DNA of 64,000 bases from contig JAKEEU010000040.1 in NCBI GenBank assembly GCA_022616415.1, positions 62,001-126,000 on the forward strand, written 5' to 3'. A program made the position numbers and the translations under genes. Below the pieces are notes generated by a model. The model had not been told where the DNA came from. It did no database searches and worked only from the letters and a program-made list of their open reading frames with translations. The stretch comes from Candidatus Zhuqueibacterota bacterium (lineage in GTDB: Bacteria > Zhuqueibacterota > Zhuqueibacteria > Zhuqueibacterales > Zhuqueibacteraceae). Of the stretch, positions 25,444-33,054 are shown in pieces. Numbering within the stretch: the first letter of the stretch is position 1; each line of letters starts with the position of its first letter.

Positions 25444-27300
25444 TCACGCCGCTTCCGCCCGCAACACGGGCAAGGTGTCGCGGAATTGGCGTCGCGCCAG
25501 AAACGCATAATGGCCGCCGCGCGCCAGCAACTCCACGTGGCGGCCGATCTCTACCACCCTGCCGGCTTGCAACACCACGATTGTATTCGCCTCCACCACC
25601 GTGGAAAGCCGGTGGGCGATGATGATCGTCGTGCGTCCGCGCATCAGCCGCGCCAGCGCTTCCTGGATCAAATGCTCGGACTCGGAATCGAGCGAGGAGG
25701 TCGCCTCGTCGAGAATGAGAATGCGCGGATCTTTCAAAAACGCGCGCGCAATCGCCACACGCTGGCGCTGCCCGCCGGAAAGCTTGAGGCCGCGCTCGCC
25801 GATAACGGTGTCGAAACCGTCCGGCAGCGTTTGGATGAACTCGGTGGCATTGGCGGCGTCGGCAGCGCGGCGCAGCTCCGCCTCACTGGCTTTGGGGCGG
25901 CCATAGAGCAGGTTCTCGCGCAGCGAGGCGCTGAAGAGAATCGACTCTTGCAAGACCAGGCCGATCTGCTGGCGCAACGACTTGAACGTCACGTCGCGAA
26001 CGTCGTGGCCATCGACGAGCACGCGCCCGGAGGTGACGTCGTAGAAACGCGGAATCAAGCTGACGAGCGTCGATTTGCCGGAGCCGCTCGCGCCCACAAG
26101 CGCCACCATTTCTCCCGGCTTGATCTCGAAATCGATGCCGGCCAAAGCCGGCAATTGATTTTCGTAGGCAAAATGCACGTGCTCGAAGCGAATCTGGCCG
26201 CGTACCGGTGGCAGGTTTTTCGCCTCCGGTTTTTCGGTGATCAGCGGCGCCAAGTCGAAGTATTCAAAGATGCGCTCGATGGCGGCCTGCGAGTTGCTCA
26301 CGATCAATCCCAATTCGCTGAAGCGCTGCAGCGGCAAATAGAGTGAGCCGAGAAAGCTGTAAAACGCGATCATCGTGCCGACGGTCATTTCGACGCGCAA
26401 GACAAACATGGCGGCAATCCAAATCACCACAAGCGGGGCGACGGTGGTGAGAAAGCCGCTGAACGCTTGATTCCAGGAACTGAGGCGCACGTTGTGCAGA
26501 AACATATTCGACAGCTCGTGGCTGGCGCGAAAGAAACGCCGCGCTTCCCGGCGTTCCTGGTTGAACGCTTTGATGACGCTCATGCCGGCGATTTTTTCCT
26601 GCAAATCGCCGCTGATCTCTTCGAGCTTTTCCTGCGAGCGGCGGCTGGCCTTTTTGATGCGCGGGCTCATGTAACGAATGAGCACGACGTAGCAGGGCAT
26701 CACCGCCAGCGCCACCCACGCCAGGCGCCGTTCCAAATAAAAGATGATGTAAATGACGATGAAGAGCGAGGCGCCATCCATCCACACGTTGGTGAGGGCG
26801 CTGCCGACGAAATTTTGCGCCAACGCCACGTCGCTCATGAAGCGTGAGACGATGGCGCCGGAACGCTGCGTGGCAAAGAAGCTGTGCGACATGCGCTGGA
26901 TGTGCAAATAAAAATCAAAGCGCAAGTCGAAGACCAGCCGGTGTCCGGCGCGCCCGGCAAGATCGCTGCGATAGAACGTCGCCACCGCGAGCAAAACGTA
27001 AATGGCGAATATGGTGACTGCCGTGGCATTCAGCAAGCCAATCTTCCCGTTGCCGAGAATCGGCAAGGCTTCGGACAGGCGCGTCGTCCACCACGCGAAA
27101 ATTCTGCTGGTCGCATCTTCTTTCGCGGTGGGGTTCGACGAATCGACGAGAATATCGTCGGTGATGTATTTCAACGCCAGGGGAAAAATAAGCGGCAGAC
27201 AAAATTTGAGAATTCCCATTCCTGCCGCCCCGGCCACCAGCCAGCGATAAGGCGTTACATACGCCAAAAATCGCCGCAGCGGCGAGCGACGCGCAACCAA
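25444..27300 (-). CDS. MsbA-like ABC exporter (fused permease and ATPase)
   Basis: Half-transporter of 618 residues with an ABC_membrane domain (six helices, residues ~15-325) and an ATPase domain. Walker A is GASGSGKST, the signature is LSGGQRQRV, Walker B is ILILDEATSSLD, and the H-loop is IIAHRLS. It forms a homodimer; lipid A or drug export are the usual roles. The start is TTG at 27300 with GGATGGA upstream. An ATG in another frame precedes it but does not lead to the protein. Confidence 0.93.
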   Translation of the reverse strand: MVARRSPLRRFLAYVTPYRWLVAGAAGMGILKFCLPLIFPLALKYITDDILVDSSNPTAKEDATSRIFAWWTTRLSEALPILGNGKIGLLNATAVTIFAIYVLLAVATFYRSDLAGRAGHRLVFDLRFDFYLHIQRMSHSFFATQRSGAIVSRFMSDVALAQNFVGSALTNVWMDGASLFIVIYIIFYLERRLAWVALAVMPCYVVLIRYMSPRIKKASRRSQEKLEEISGDLQEKIAGMSVIKAFNQERREARRFFRASHELSNMFLHNVRLSSWNQAFSGFLTTVAPLVVIWIAAMFVLRVEMTVGTMIAFYSFLGSLYLPLQRFSELGLIVSNSQAAIERIFEYFDLAPLITEKPEAKNLPPVRGQIRFEHVHFAYENQLPALAGIDFEIKPGEMVALVGASGSGKSTLVSLIPRFYDVTSGRVLVDGHDVRDVTFKSLRQQIGLVLQESILFSASLRENLLYGRPKASEAELRRAADAANATEFIQTLPDGFDTVIGERGLKLSGGQRQRVAIARAFLKDPRILILDEATSSLDSESEHLIQEALARLMRGRTTIIIAHRLSTVVEANTIVVLQAGRVVEIGRHVELLARGGHYAFLARRQFRDTLPVLRAEAA

Positions 27301-27357
27301 ATTCCATCCATCCTTTCTGCGATCAACTTCCTCAACCAGGTAATTTTAAAAGTAAAT

Positions 27358-27379
27358 GCAACGAAAAGGGAACCGCAAC
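27358..27379. repeat. Dispersed repeat family D, copy 2
   Basis: GCAACGAAAAGGGAACCGCA followed by AC. Lies just upstream of the ABC exporter gene. Confidence 0.6.
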
Positions 27380-27484
27380 AAAAGAAAAGCCTTGCATTGA
27401 AAACAAATTGAGACTCATTTGGGCTTTTGATGAGATACTGCTGAAGCCGCAATTGGAAAAGCTTTTTTCGTTGCAAATTATGTA

Positions 27485-28201
27485 TCAATCAGTTATTACG
27501 ATGCGCAGCCGCTTGTTGATCTTGCCTTTGCTCTCGTGGCCGGCGATTTTGATGCGGCCGACTTCGCGCGTGTTGGCGACGTGCGTGCCGCCGTCGGCTT
27601 GCAAGTCGAGGCCGACGATTTCCATCGTGCGCACCTGTTGAATGCCTTCCGGCAGCAGATTGATTTTGGTGCGAATCAAGTCCGGAATTTGAAACGCTCC
27701 CTCGCGCGGCAGAATGCGCACGCGAATCTCTCGCGCCGCCTCGATCTCGCGATTGATGGCGGCCTCGACGCGCTCGGCAAAATCCGCGCTCATCGACTCG
27801 AGCTCGAAATCCATGCGCGCTTTCAGCGGCTCCATGTTGCCGCCGGTCACCTGCGCACCGAAATCACGCCAGACCACGCCGCACAAAATGTGCATCGCCG
27901 TGTGTGTGCGCATCAGTGCGTAGCGGCGCTCCCAATCCAGCACGCCCTCGATTTCATCACCCGGCTTGAAGGCCAGGTCTGGTTTGAGATGGTGCAAAAC
28001 CACGTCGCCTTTCTTTTCGACCTTGCTTAAAGCGAGGTTTTGGTTTTGCCAACGGATGATGCCGGCATCGGCAGGCTGGCCGCCACCGCCGGGGTAAAAG
28101 GCAGTTTGCTCAAGAATGAGAGCGCCGTCCTGCACCGCCAGCACTTTCGCCGTAAACTGTTTGAGGTAACTATCGGTTTGATAAAGCAGCTTGGTATTCA
28201 T
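27485..28201 (-). CDS. Alanyl-tRNA editing protein (AlaX, medium form)
   Basis: Trans-editing hydrolase that removes mischarged Ser or Gly from tRNA-Ala. At 238 residues it has the AlaX-M layout: N-terminal beta domain with AFYPGGGGQPAD, then the editing core with zinc motif RTHTAMHIL (HxxxH), and C-terminal ADGGTHVANTREVG. The last motif has Asp where the alanyl-tRNA synthetase editing domain usually has Cys (CGGTHV). I recall this variant in medium AlaX proteins, but the metal ligand set should be checked. ATG at 28201. Confidence 0.9.
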   Translation of the reverse strand: MNTKLLYQTDSYLKQFTAKVLAVQDGALILEQTAFYPGGGGQPADAGIIRWQNQNLALSKVEKKGDVVLHHLKPDLAFKPGDEIEGVLDWERRYALMRTHTAMHILCGVVWRDFGAQVTGGNMEPLKARMDFELESMSADFAERVEAAINREIEAAREIRVRILPREGAFQIPDLIRTKINLLPEGIQQVRTMEIVGLDLQADGGTHVANTREVGRIKIAGHESKGKINKRLRIVITD

Positions 28202-28258
28202 AATTTATTAAAATATGAGATTTCGGCGGGAAAAGCAAGTGCTTCTTGGGGCTGAGGG

Positions 28259-28332
28259 CATTGTGCGGAGAGCAGAGGGCTTAGAGCAAAGACTATGGCA
28301 GGCACTTAGTTGTTGCTCTATGCCCTCCGCTC
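28259..28332. repeat. Inverted repeat in the alaX-alaC intergenic region
   Basis: AGAGCAGAGGGC..AGAGCAA on the left pairs imperfectly with TTGCTCTATGCCCT..CTCT on the right. Non-coding; origin unknown. Confidence 0.45.
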
Positions 28333-28351
28333 TTCGCCTCGGCGCCAAAAT

Positions 28352-28388
28352 AAAAATCCCCAGACTCACGAAGGAGCCTAGGGATTTT
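28352..28388. terminator. Hairpin with terminator character
   Basis: AAAATCCCCAG pairs with CTAGGGATTTT across a 14-base loop. Located between alaX (-) and the alaC promoter; it could act on either strand. Confidence 0.55.
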
Positions 28389-28562
28389 GAGGAGGAAGGA
28401 AAACGACGAAAGGAGACAATGCTTTACATCCAACCATATATTTGAATTTTCACGCGGAAAATTACGGACTTATCGCCGCTTTCCGCTGCGTCTCGTCATG
28501 TTTATTTATATATACCCAATCCGGCGTTAAATTGTTCCACCTGAAAAAATTTTTTTTGGAAA

Positions 28563-28592
28563 TTGCCATTGCCTGGGGTTTGCCGCTATAAT
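28563..28592 (+). promoter_or_regulatory. Sigma-70-type promoter for alaC
   Basis: TTGCCA, 18-base spacer, TATAAT (28587-28592). Transcription should start near 28599, about 140 bp before the ATG. Confidence 0.65.
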
Positions 28593-28604
28593 AGAATTTG
28601 TTAA

Positions 28605-28694
28605 AACAACCGTCCGGGCCGTAGTTGTGCGCCTCCGATATTTTGAGGTTGCCCGCATCATTAAAAAATCGCCGGCTCGGCCGGTTGTTTTTTT
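28605..28694 (+). promoter_or_regulatory. Structured leader with intrinsic terminator upstream of alaC
   Basis: AACAACCGTCCGGGCC at 28605-28620 can pair with GGCTCGGCCGGTTGTT at 28674-28689. The 3' arm alone also forms a short stem CCGGC/GCCGG followed by TTGTTTTTTT, a classic terminator. Two alternative pairings plus a promoter just upstream suggest an attenuator or riboswitch. A GCCTCCGATATTTTGAGGTT hairpin lies between the arms. No known class recognised. Confidence 0.5.
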
Positions 28695-28738
28695 AAATCC
28701 GCGACCAATTGAATTCTTTGCTTTGTAAGGAACCAAAC

Positions 28739-29902
28739 ATGAATTTCCCGCGAGTAGAGAAGCTTCCTGAGTATGCTTTCAATCAAGTGATCGCGCTGAA
28801 AACCAAAGCGCAAGAGGCCGGCGAGGACATTATAGACTTCGGCATGGGCAACCCGGACGGTCCGCCGCCGGCCCACGTGGTGAAAAAACTTGAAGAAGAA
28901 ATCAAAAAACCGGGCAACCATCGCTACTCAGTGTCGCGCGGCATTCCGCCGTTGCGCCAGGCGATTTGCGCTTGGTATCGGCAGCGTTATCAGGTGGATT
29001 TGAACCCGGAGACTGAGGCGGTGGCGTGCATGGGCGTCAAAGAAGGATTGTCGCATCTCGTGTTGGCCATCTCAAAACCCGACGAGCTGGTGCTCGTGCC
29101 CTCGCCGACTTACCCGATTCACCAATATTCGGTTATCATTGCCGGCAGCCGCGTGCATCCGGTTGAGCTGGCGCCGGGCGTCGACTTCTTTCAAAAGCTC
29201 GAACAGGCGGTGCGGCAAACGCATCCGCACGCCCGTTTCATGCTGTTGAGCTTTCCACACAATCCGACTACGGAGGTGGTGGATTTGGCTTTTTTTGAAA
29301 AGGTCATGGCGCTGGCGGCGGAGCACGATCTTTTGGTGATTCACGATTTTGCTTATGCCGATCTGGCGTTCGACGGCTACCGGCCGCCTTCGATTTTGCA
29401 AGTGCCGGACGCGAAAGCGCGGGCGGTGGAGATGTTTTCGATTTCGAAGAGCTACAACCTCGCCGGCTGGCGCTTGGGATTTTTAGTGGGAAATCCGGCG
29501 GTGGTGCAGGCGCTGGCCAAGATCAAAAGCTACATGGATTACGGCATTTTCCAGCCGCTGCAGATTGCCGCGGCCACGGCGCTGGCCGGACCGCAAGATT
29601 GCGTCGCCAAGATTGTGGAAACTTACCGCCGCCGGCGCGACGTGCTGTGCGACGAGCTGACGTTTGCGGGCTGGGAAGTTCCACGGCCCAAAGGCACGAT
29701 GTTCGTCTGGGCGCGGATGCCGGAGAAGTATCAAAAAATGGGCTCGCTGGAGTTTGCAAAATTTCTTTTAACCGAGGCGAAAGTGGCGGTTTCGCCCGGC
29801 GTCGGCTTCGGGCCTTTTGGCGAGGGTTGCGTCCGCTTTGCGCTGATTGAGAACGAGGAACGCACGATGCAGGCGGTGCAGGCGATCGCGCGGATTTTGT
29901 GA
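28739..29902 (+). CDS. alaC: Alanine-synthesising aminotransferase AlaC-like
   Basis: PLP-dependent class I aminotransferase of 387 residues. It matches E. coli AlaC closely from memory: [12 protein letters not shown] near the N-terminus, [26 protein letters not shown], the PLP lysine in [15 protein letters not shown], and a C-terminal [12 protein letters not shown]. Expected reaction is glutamate-pyruvate transamination giving alanine; 2-aminobutyrate-type substrates are possible. GTAAGGA precedes the ATG at 28739. A promoter and a terminator-bearing leader lie upstream, suggesting control by attenuation. Confidence 0.92.
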   Translation: MNFPRVEKLPEYAFNQVIALKTKAQEAGEDIIDFGMGNPDGPPPAHVVKKLEEEIKKPGNHRYSVSRGIPPLRQAICAWYRQRYQVDLNPETEAVACMGVKEGLSHLVLAISKPDELVLVPSPTYPIHQYSVIIAGSRVHPVELAPGVDFFQKLEQAVRQTHPHARFMLLSFPHNPTTEVVDLAFFEKVMALAAEHDLLVIHDFAYADLAFDGYRPPSILQVPDAKARAVEMFSISKSYNLAGWRLGFLVGNPAVVQALAKIKSYMDYGIFQPLQIAAATALAGPQDCVAKIVETYRRRRDVLCDELTFAGWEVPRPKGTMFVWARMPEKYQKMGSLEFAKFLLTEAKVAVSPGVGFGPFGEGCVRFALIENEERTMQAVQAIARIL

Positions 29903-30104
29903 AAAGCTAAAGGCCTCACGTAAAGACGCGAAGCCGCTGAACTGCTGCAAAGAGAAGCAATTTAATTATGCCATCCCATCATCCTTTTTTACTTGCACTT
30001 TTCAACTTCCTTTATTAAGATTAAGATCATGAAAGATCAGTGTTATAAGAATTGACCTGCCGTCGTGTTAGATGCCATGATGGCGACAGGAAGAATATGA
30101 CGCG

Positions 30105-30356
30105 ATGAAAAGAAGGAAACTTTTACGGCGTATTGTTGCAAATATGAAAAATGTCAAGTTCACTGATTTTGTGAACTTGGTGGAAGGATTTGGGTTCAAA
30201 TTAGATCGGATAAGTGGAAGCCACCACATTTTCAAGCACCCTGGAATACCGGAGTTGATCAATCTGCAAGAAGTGAATGGTGAAGCGAAACCCTATCAGA
30301 TAAAGCAATTTCTACGTTTGACAGAACGTTACGATCTCAGCTTGGAGGACGATTAA
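30105..30356 (+). CDS. hicA: HicA mRNA interferase toxin
   Basis: An 83-residue HicA protein with the double-stranded-RNA-binding-like fold. ISGSHHIFKHP carries the catalytic His, and NGEAKPYQIKQFL is the family C-terminal helix. It overlaps hicB by one base (TAATG). The pair is intact. Confidence 0.93.
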   Translation: MKRRKLLRRIVANMKNVKFTDFVNLVEGFGFKLDRISGSHHIFKHPGIPELINLQEVNGEAKPYQIKQFLRLTERYDLSLEDD

Positions 30357-30577
30357 TGAAAGACTATCACATCAACATTTTTTACAGCAGAGAAGACGGC
30401 GGCTATATTGCCGACATCCCTGACTTGGAATTCTGCTCAGCGTTTGGGACATCTCCGGAGAGGGCGCTGGCTGAATTAAAAAAGGCCAAAGCAGCATGGC
30501 TGAAAGCCGCCAAAGCGAACAGGAAGAAAATTCCGAAGCCGCGCTACCGGCCGGTGCTCTATCAAGGCGTTGGATAA
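30356..30577 (+). CDS. hicB: HicB antitoxin
   Basis: A 73-residue HicB protein. YFSREDGG-type start (FYSREDGGYIADIPDL) and the SPERALAELKKA helix are diagnostic. It lacks an extra HTH or RHH domain at the C-terminus beyond a short basic tail, so it is the short form. Start ATG overlaps the hicA stop. Confidence 0.92.
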   Translation: MKDYHINIFYSREDGGYIADIPDLEFCSAFGTSPERALAELKKAKAAWLKAAKANRKKIPKPRYRPVLYQGVG

Positions 30578-30725
30578 GTCACCTTCGGACGGCTTGCATT
30601 TCTTGACTTGTGCTGTAGAGTAAGCTCCCCAGCCCTAAAAACAAAACAAATTTTGGTGTTACAACTTTGGACTTAAACGAAAGGAGATGTGTCGTGATAT
30701 TTTTATTTCGTCAGGAAATTTTACA

Positions 30726-32045
30726 ATGCTGAAACAAATTTTTTTTCGGCGAACCCTGCTTGGGGGTCTTGTGTTGCTTATGCTATCCTTCATCTTGCAC
30801 TGGCTGACGGCGGAGCAGAACTTGCCGGAGGCCGAACTGCGCACAGCGCACATTGCGGCGGATAGCACCGTTCTTGCCATGGCCCCGCCCGCCATTATGA
30901 TCGAGCAAACCATCCGCTACGGACAAACCCTTGCCAATTTGTTGGAGCAAAGCGCGGTGAAACCGAAGGACGCCACCCGCGCCATCTCCGCACTGCAGCG
31001 AATTTTCGATCCGCGCCGTTTGCGCGCCGGACACTCGATCCGCGTGGCCGTGGACTCCGCCGGCGCTTTGCACCAACTGCTGTATCACCCTTCGCCGGAG
31101 ATTGCGGTGACGGTGGAGCGCGTGGCGAACGGCGAATTGACCAGCCGCTGCGATACGCTCGCCCTAGAATCGGAGGTTTTTCTGCTTACCGGCGAGGTGG
31201 AAACAACGCTATACGACGCGGTGATCGAGAGCGACGAAACGCCTGAGCTGCTGCTGGCATTCACCGATATTTTGCAGTGGGACATCGATTTTTTTATCGA
31301 CACGCAGCGCGGCGACCGCTTCCGGATTTTGTTTGAAAAGCTGCTCGTGCAAAAACCGGAGGGCGGCAGCGAGTTCGTGCGCTACGGCCGCATTCTCGCG
31401 GCTTCCTACGAGCCGAGCGCTGCTTCCAGTTTGAGCGAGGATAATATTGCGGCGTTTTATTTCGACTCCGAAACCGGCAAGGGCGGCTATTTCGACCGCG
31501 ACGGCAAGTCCTTCCAAAAGACGTTTTTGAAGTCGCCGCTGAATTACCGGCGCATTTCCTCGCATTTTTCGTTTGGCCGGTTCCATCCGATTCTGAAAAA
31601 ATTGCGGGCACATACCGGGGTGGATTTTGCCGCGGCGACCGGCACGCCGGTAGTGGCGTCGGCCAACGGCATGGTAAAAGAAATCGGCTGGAACGGCGGC
31701 TACGGCAATTGCGTGGTGATCGAGCACAAGAATCACTTCGGCACGCTCTATGGCCATCTCTCCCGTTTCGCAGATGTGAAAGTAGGAGAGGCTGTCGAAC
31801 AAGGCCAGGTCATCGGCTACGTGGGATCGACCGGCCTTTCGACCGGGCCGCACTTGCACTACACGCTGTTTTTGAACGGCAATCCGATCGATCCGCTGAA
31901 AATTCAGCCGGCTTCGGGCGATCCGATTGCGGCGGAGCAGTTGGCGCAATTTTTCCAACAGCGAGATGCGCTCATGTTGCAAATGGGCGCCCTGCCGGAC
32001 TTGGTTTACGGCCCCCCGCTCTGGGCCAGCCGCAACTCAAAGTAA
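30726..32045 (+). CDS. M23 (LytM-type) peptidoglycan endopeptidase, membrane anchored
   Basis: A 439-residue periplasmic protein. N-terminal membrane helix or signal anchor (LLGGLVLLMLSFILHWL), a LysM/OapA-like region with TIRYGQTLANLL, then an M23 domain. The zinc ligands are HTGVDFAA (H and D), and HLHYTLF (HxH); GYVGSTGLSTGPHLH is the family signature. Resembles MepM/NlpD-type cell-wall hydrolases that cut peptide crosslinks. The open frame begins 13 codons earlier; ATG at 30726 is preferred as it starts just before the hydrophobic segment. Confidence 0.92.
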   Translation: MLKQIFFRRTLLGGLVLLMLSFILHWLTAEQNLPEAELRTAHIAADSTVLAMAPPAIMIEQTIRYGQTLANLLEQSAVKPKDATRAISALQRIFDPRRLRAGHSIRVAVDSAGALHQLLYHPSPEIAVTVERVANGELTSRCDTLALESEVFLLTGEVETTLYDAVIESDETPELLLAFTDILQWDIDFFIDTQRGDRFRILFEKLLVQKPEGGSEFVRYGRILAASYEPSAASSLSEDNIAAFYFDSETGKGGYFDRDGKSFQKTFLKSPLNYRRISSHFSFGRFHPILKKLRAHTGVDFAAATGTPVVASANGMVKEIGWNGGYGNCVVIEHKNHFGTLYGHLSRFADVKVGEAVEQGQVIGYVGSTGLSTGPHLHYTLFLNGNPIDPLKIQPASGDPIAAEQLAQFFQQRDALMLQMGALPDLVYGPPLWASRNSK

Positions 32046-32057
32046 GAATATTCGCTG

Positions 32058-32079
32058 GCAACGAAAAGGGAACCGCAAT
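32058..32079. repeat. Dispersed repeat family D, copy 3
   Basis: GCAACGAAAAGGGAACCGCA followed by AT. Intergenic, after the M23 gene. Confidence 0.6.
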
Positions 32080-32136
32080 GAAAATTTATTTTTGTGGTGA
32101 GATCTGGCGAGCCTCAGGCTAAGGCGGGATAATACA

Positions 32137-32187
32137 AAAGCCCGACTTCCTGACGCACGTCGTGTGGCGAGAGGAAATCGGGCTTTT
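32137..32187. terminator. Bidirectional terminator between convergent genes
   Basis: AAAAGCCCGACTTCCT pairs with AGGAAATCGGGCTTTT. Serves the M23 gene (+) and the small membrane-protein gene (-). Confidence 0.8.
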
Positions 32188-32202
32188 CATTTTTAACCTG
32201 GT

Positions 32203-32424
32203 TCAGTTGATTCCGAACTGCGTATAGATCAAGAGAATGACGGCAGTCAACAGCAACGCCTTGATGAAAGGAGTGAAGAATGCAATACTGCGAAGACCTT
32301 TTCGCTTTTCTTGAGATTTCATCGTCTTGATTTTATTTTCAAGCTGCTGAATCTCGGTTTGCATCTGCCGGATTTCAGCCTGCATTTGCGGTCGTAGCTT
32401 CTGAATGTCGATTTGCTTCATCAT
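32203..32424 (-). CDS. Small coiled-coil membrane protein
   Basis: A 73-residue protein: residues ~5-45 form a probable coiled coil (EIRQMQTEIQQLENKIKTMK), followed by a C-terminal membrane helix (ALLLTAVILLIYTQFG). No family recognised. It is the last gene on the minus strand downstream of the CHAT locus and ends in a terminator. Start could be either of two adjacent ATGs. Confidence 0.65.
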   Translation of the reverse strand: MMKQIDIQKLRPQMQAEIRQMQTEIQQLENKIKTMKSQEKRKGLRSIAFFTPFIKALLLTAVILLIYTQFGIN

Positions 32425-32429
32425 ATCAC

Positions 32430-32624
32430 CTATTCGCTATACCTTCTCCAAAATGGCCTTTCGAGAGACATAAAATCTATATTTTCAAAAGAGGCAAATT
32501 TCATTTTCCAAGCTCCTTTTGTCGGATCGTCAAGAGCGCGTAATAGATAAAACAGATCCATGCCCGACTGATAATGAATTCTCACGCGCAGAAATGAAAG
32601 TCGCCGAGTGGACTTATCACCCAT
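32430..32624 (-). CDS. Short open frame, uncertain
   Basis: A 64-residue frame between two membrane-protein genes. It contains YQSGMDLFYLLRALDDPTK, which looks protein-like, but there is no ribosome site at its ATG and no known family. It may be the relic of a larger gene. Confidence 0.3.
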   Translation of the reverse strand: MGDKSTRRLSFLRVRIHYQSGMDLFYLLRALDDPTKGAWKMKFASFENIDFMSLERPFWRRYSE

Positions 32625-32660
32625 TAGGTGGCGAGTCGTCTTCAGACGACTTCCATTTTT

Positions 32661-32686
32661 GAGCCTACGATTTTAATCGTAGGCTC
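32661..32686. terminator. Perfect hairpin at the end of the 32685-33023 gene
   Basis: GAGCCTACGATT/AATCGTAGGCTC, a 12-base stem with a two-base loop. The weak T-run makes termination uncertain. A second small hairpin (AGTCGTCTTCAGACGACT) lies next to it. Confidence 0.5.
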
Positions 32687-33023
32687 ACGCAAAATCCTCG
32701 GCATCGGTGTTGAACACGTTGAAATGATGCGTGGTCAGCCCGTTGTAGACGAAGGCGATGAACGTGCCGAACAGCAGCCCGAAGAGAAAGGCATAAAGAA
32801 TGTTCGGCGTGACCGTCTCGAAGAGATTGGCTAACGGGCCAGCCGGCCTCAGCAAATGAAAAACTAAAAAGAACAACGCGCCAGTCAACCCGGCGGCTAA
32901 GCCGAAGGCAGAGCCGAGCAAAACATGCGCTTGCACCCGGCGTCGAGTACCATCGGGATCGCCGGGGCCGTCACCGTTTGAACCGGGCTCATCCGGCATG
33001 ACCATTGTTGGTATAAAAAACAT
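32685..33023 (-). CDS. Two-helix membrane protein of the CHAT locus
   Basis: A 112-residue protein. The first ~35 residues are polar with Gly, Asp and Pro (PDEPGSNGDGPGDPDGTRRR). Two membrane helices follow (LLGSAFGLAAGLTGALFFLVF and ILYAFLFGLLFGTFIAFVY, both trimmed). No family recognised. GTGGAGG precedes the ATG at 33023. It begins 31 bp after the CHAT gene stop, so co-transcription is likely. Confidence 0.75.
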   Translation of the reverse strand: MFFIPTMVMPDEPGSNGDGPGDPDGTRRRVQAHVLLGSAFGLAAGLTGALFFLVFHLLRPAGPLANLFETVTPNILYAFLFGLLFGTFIAFVYNGLTTHHFNVFNTDAEDFA

Positions 33024-33054
33024 TGAAAATCCTCCACTCGTTTTTTAGTTTATC

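Noticed and set aside
24709-26346. Plus-strand 545-codon frame opposite the lipoprotein, thioesterase and ABC genes
   Set aside because: It spans three genes on the other strand, and its protein has no coherent domain.
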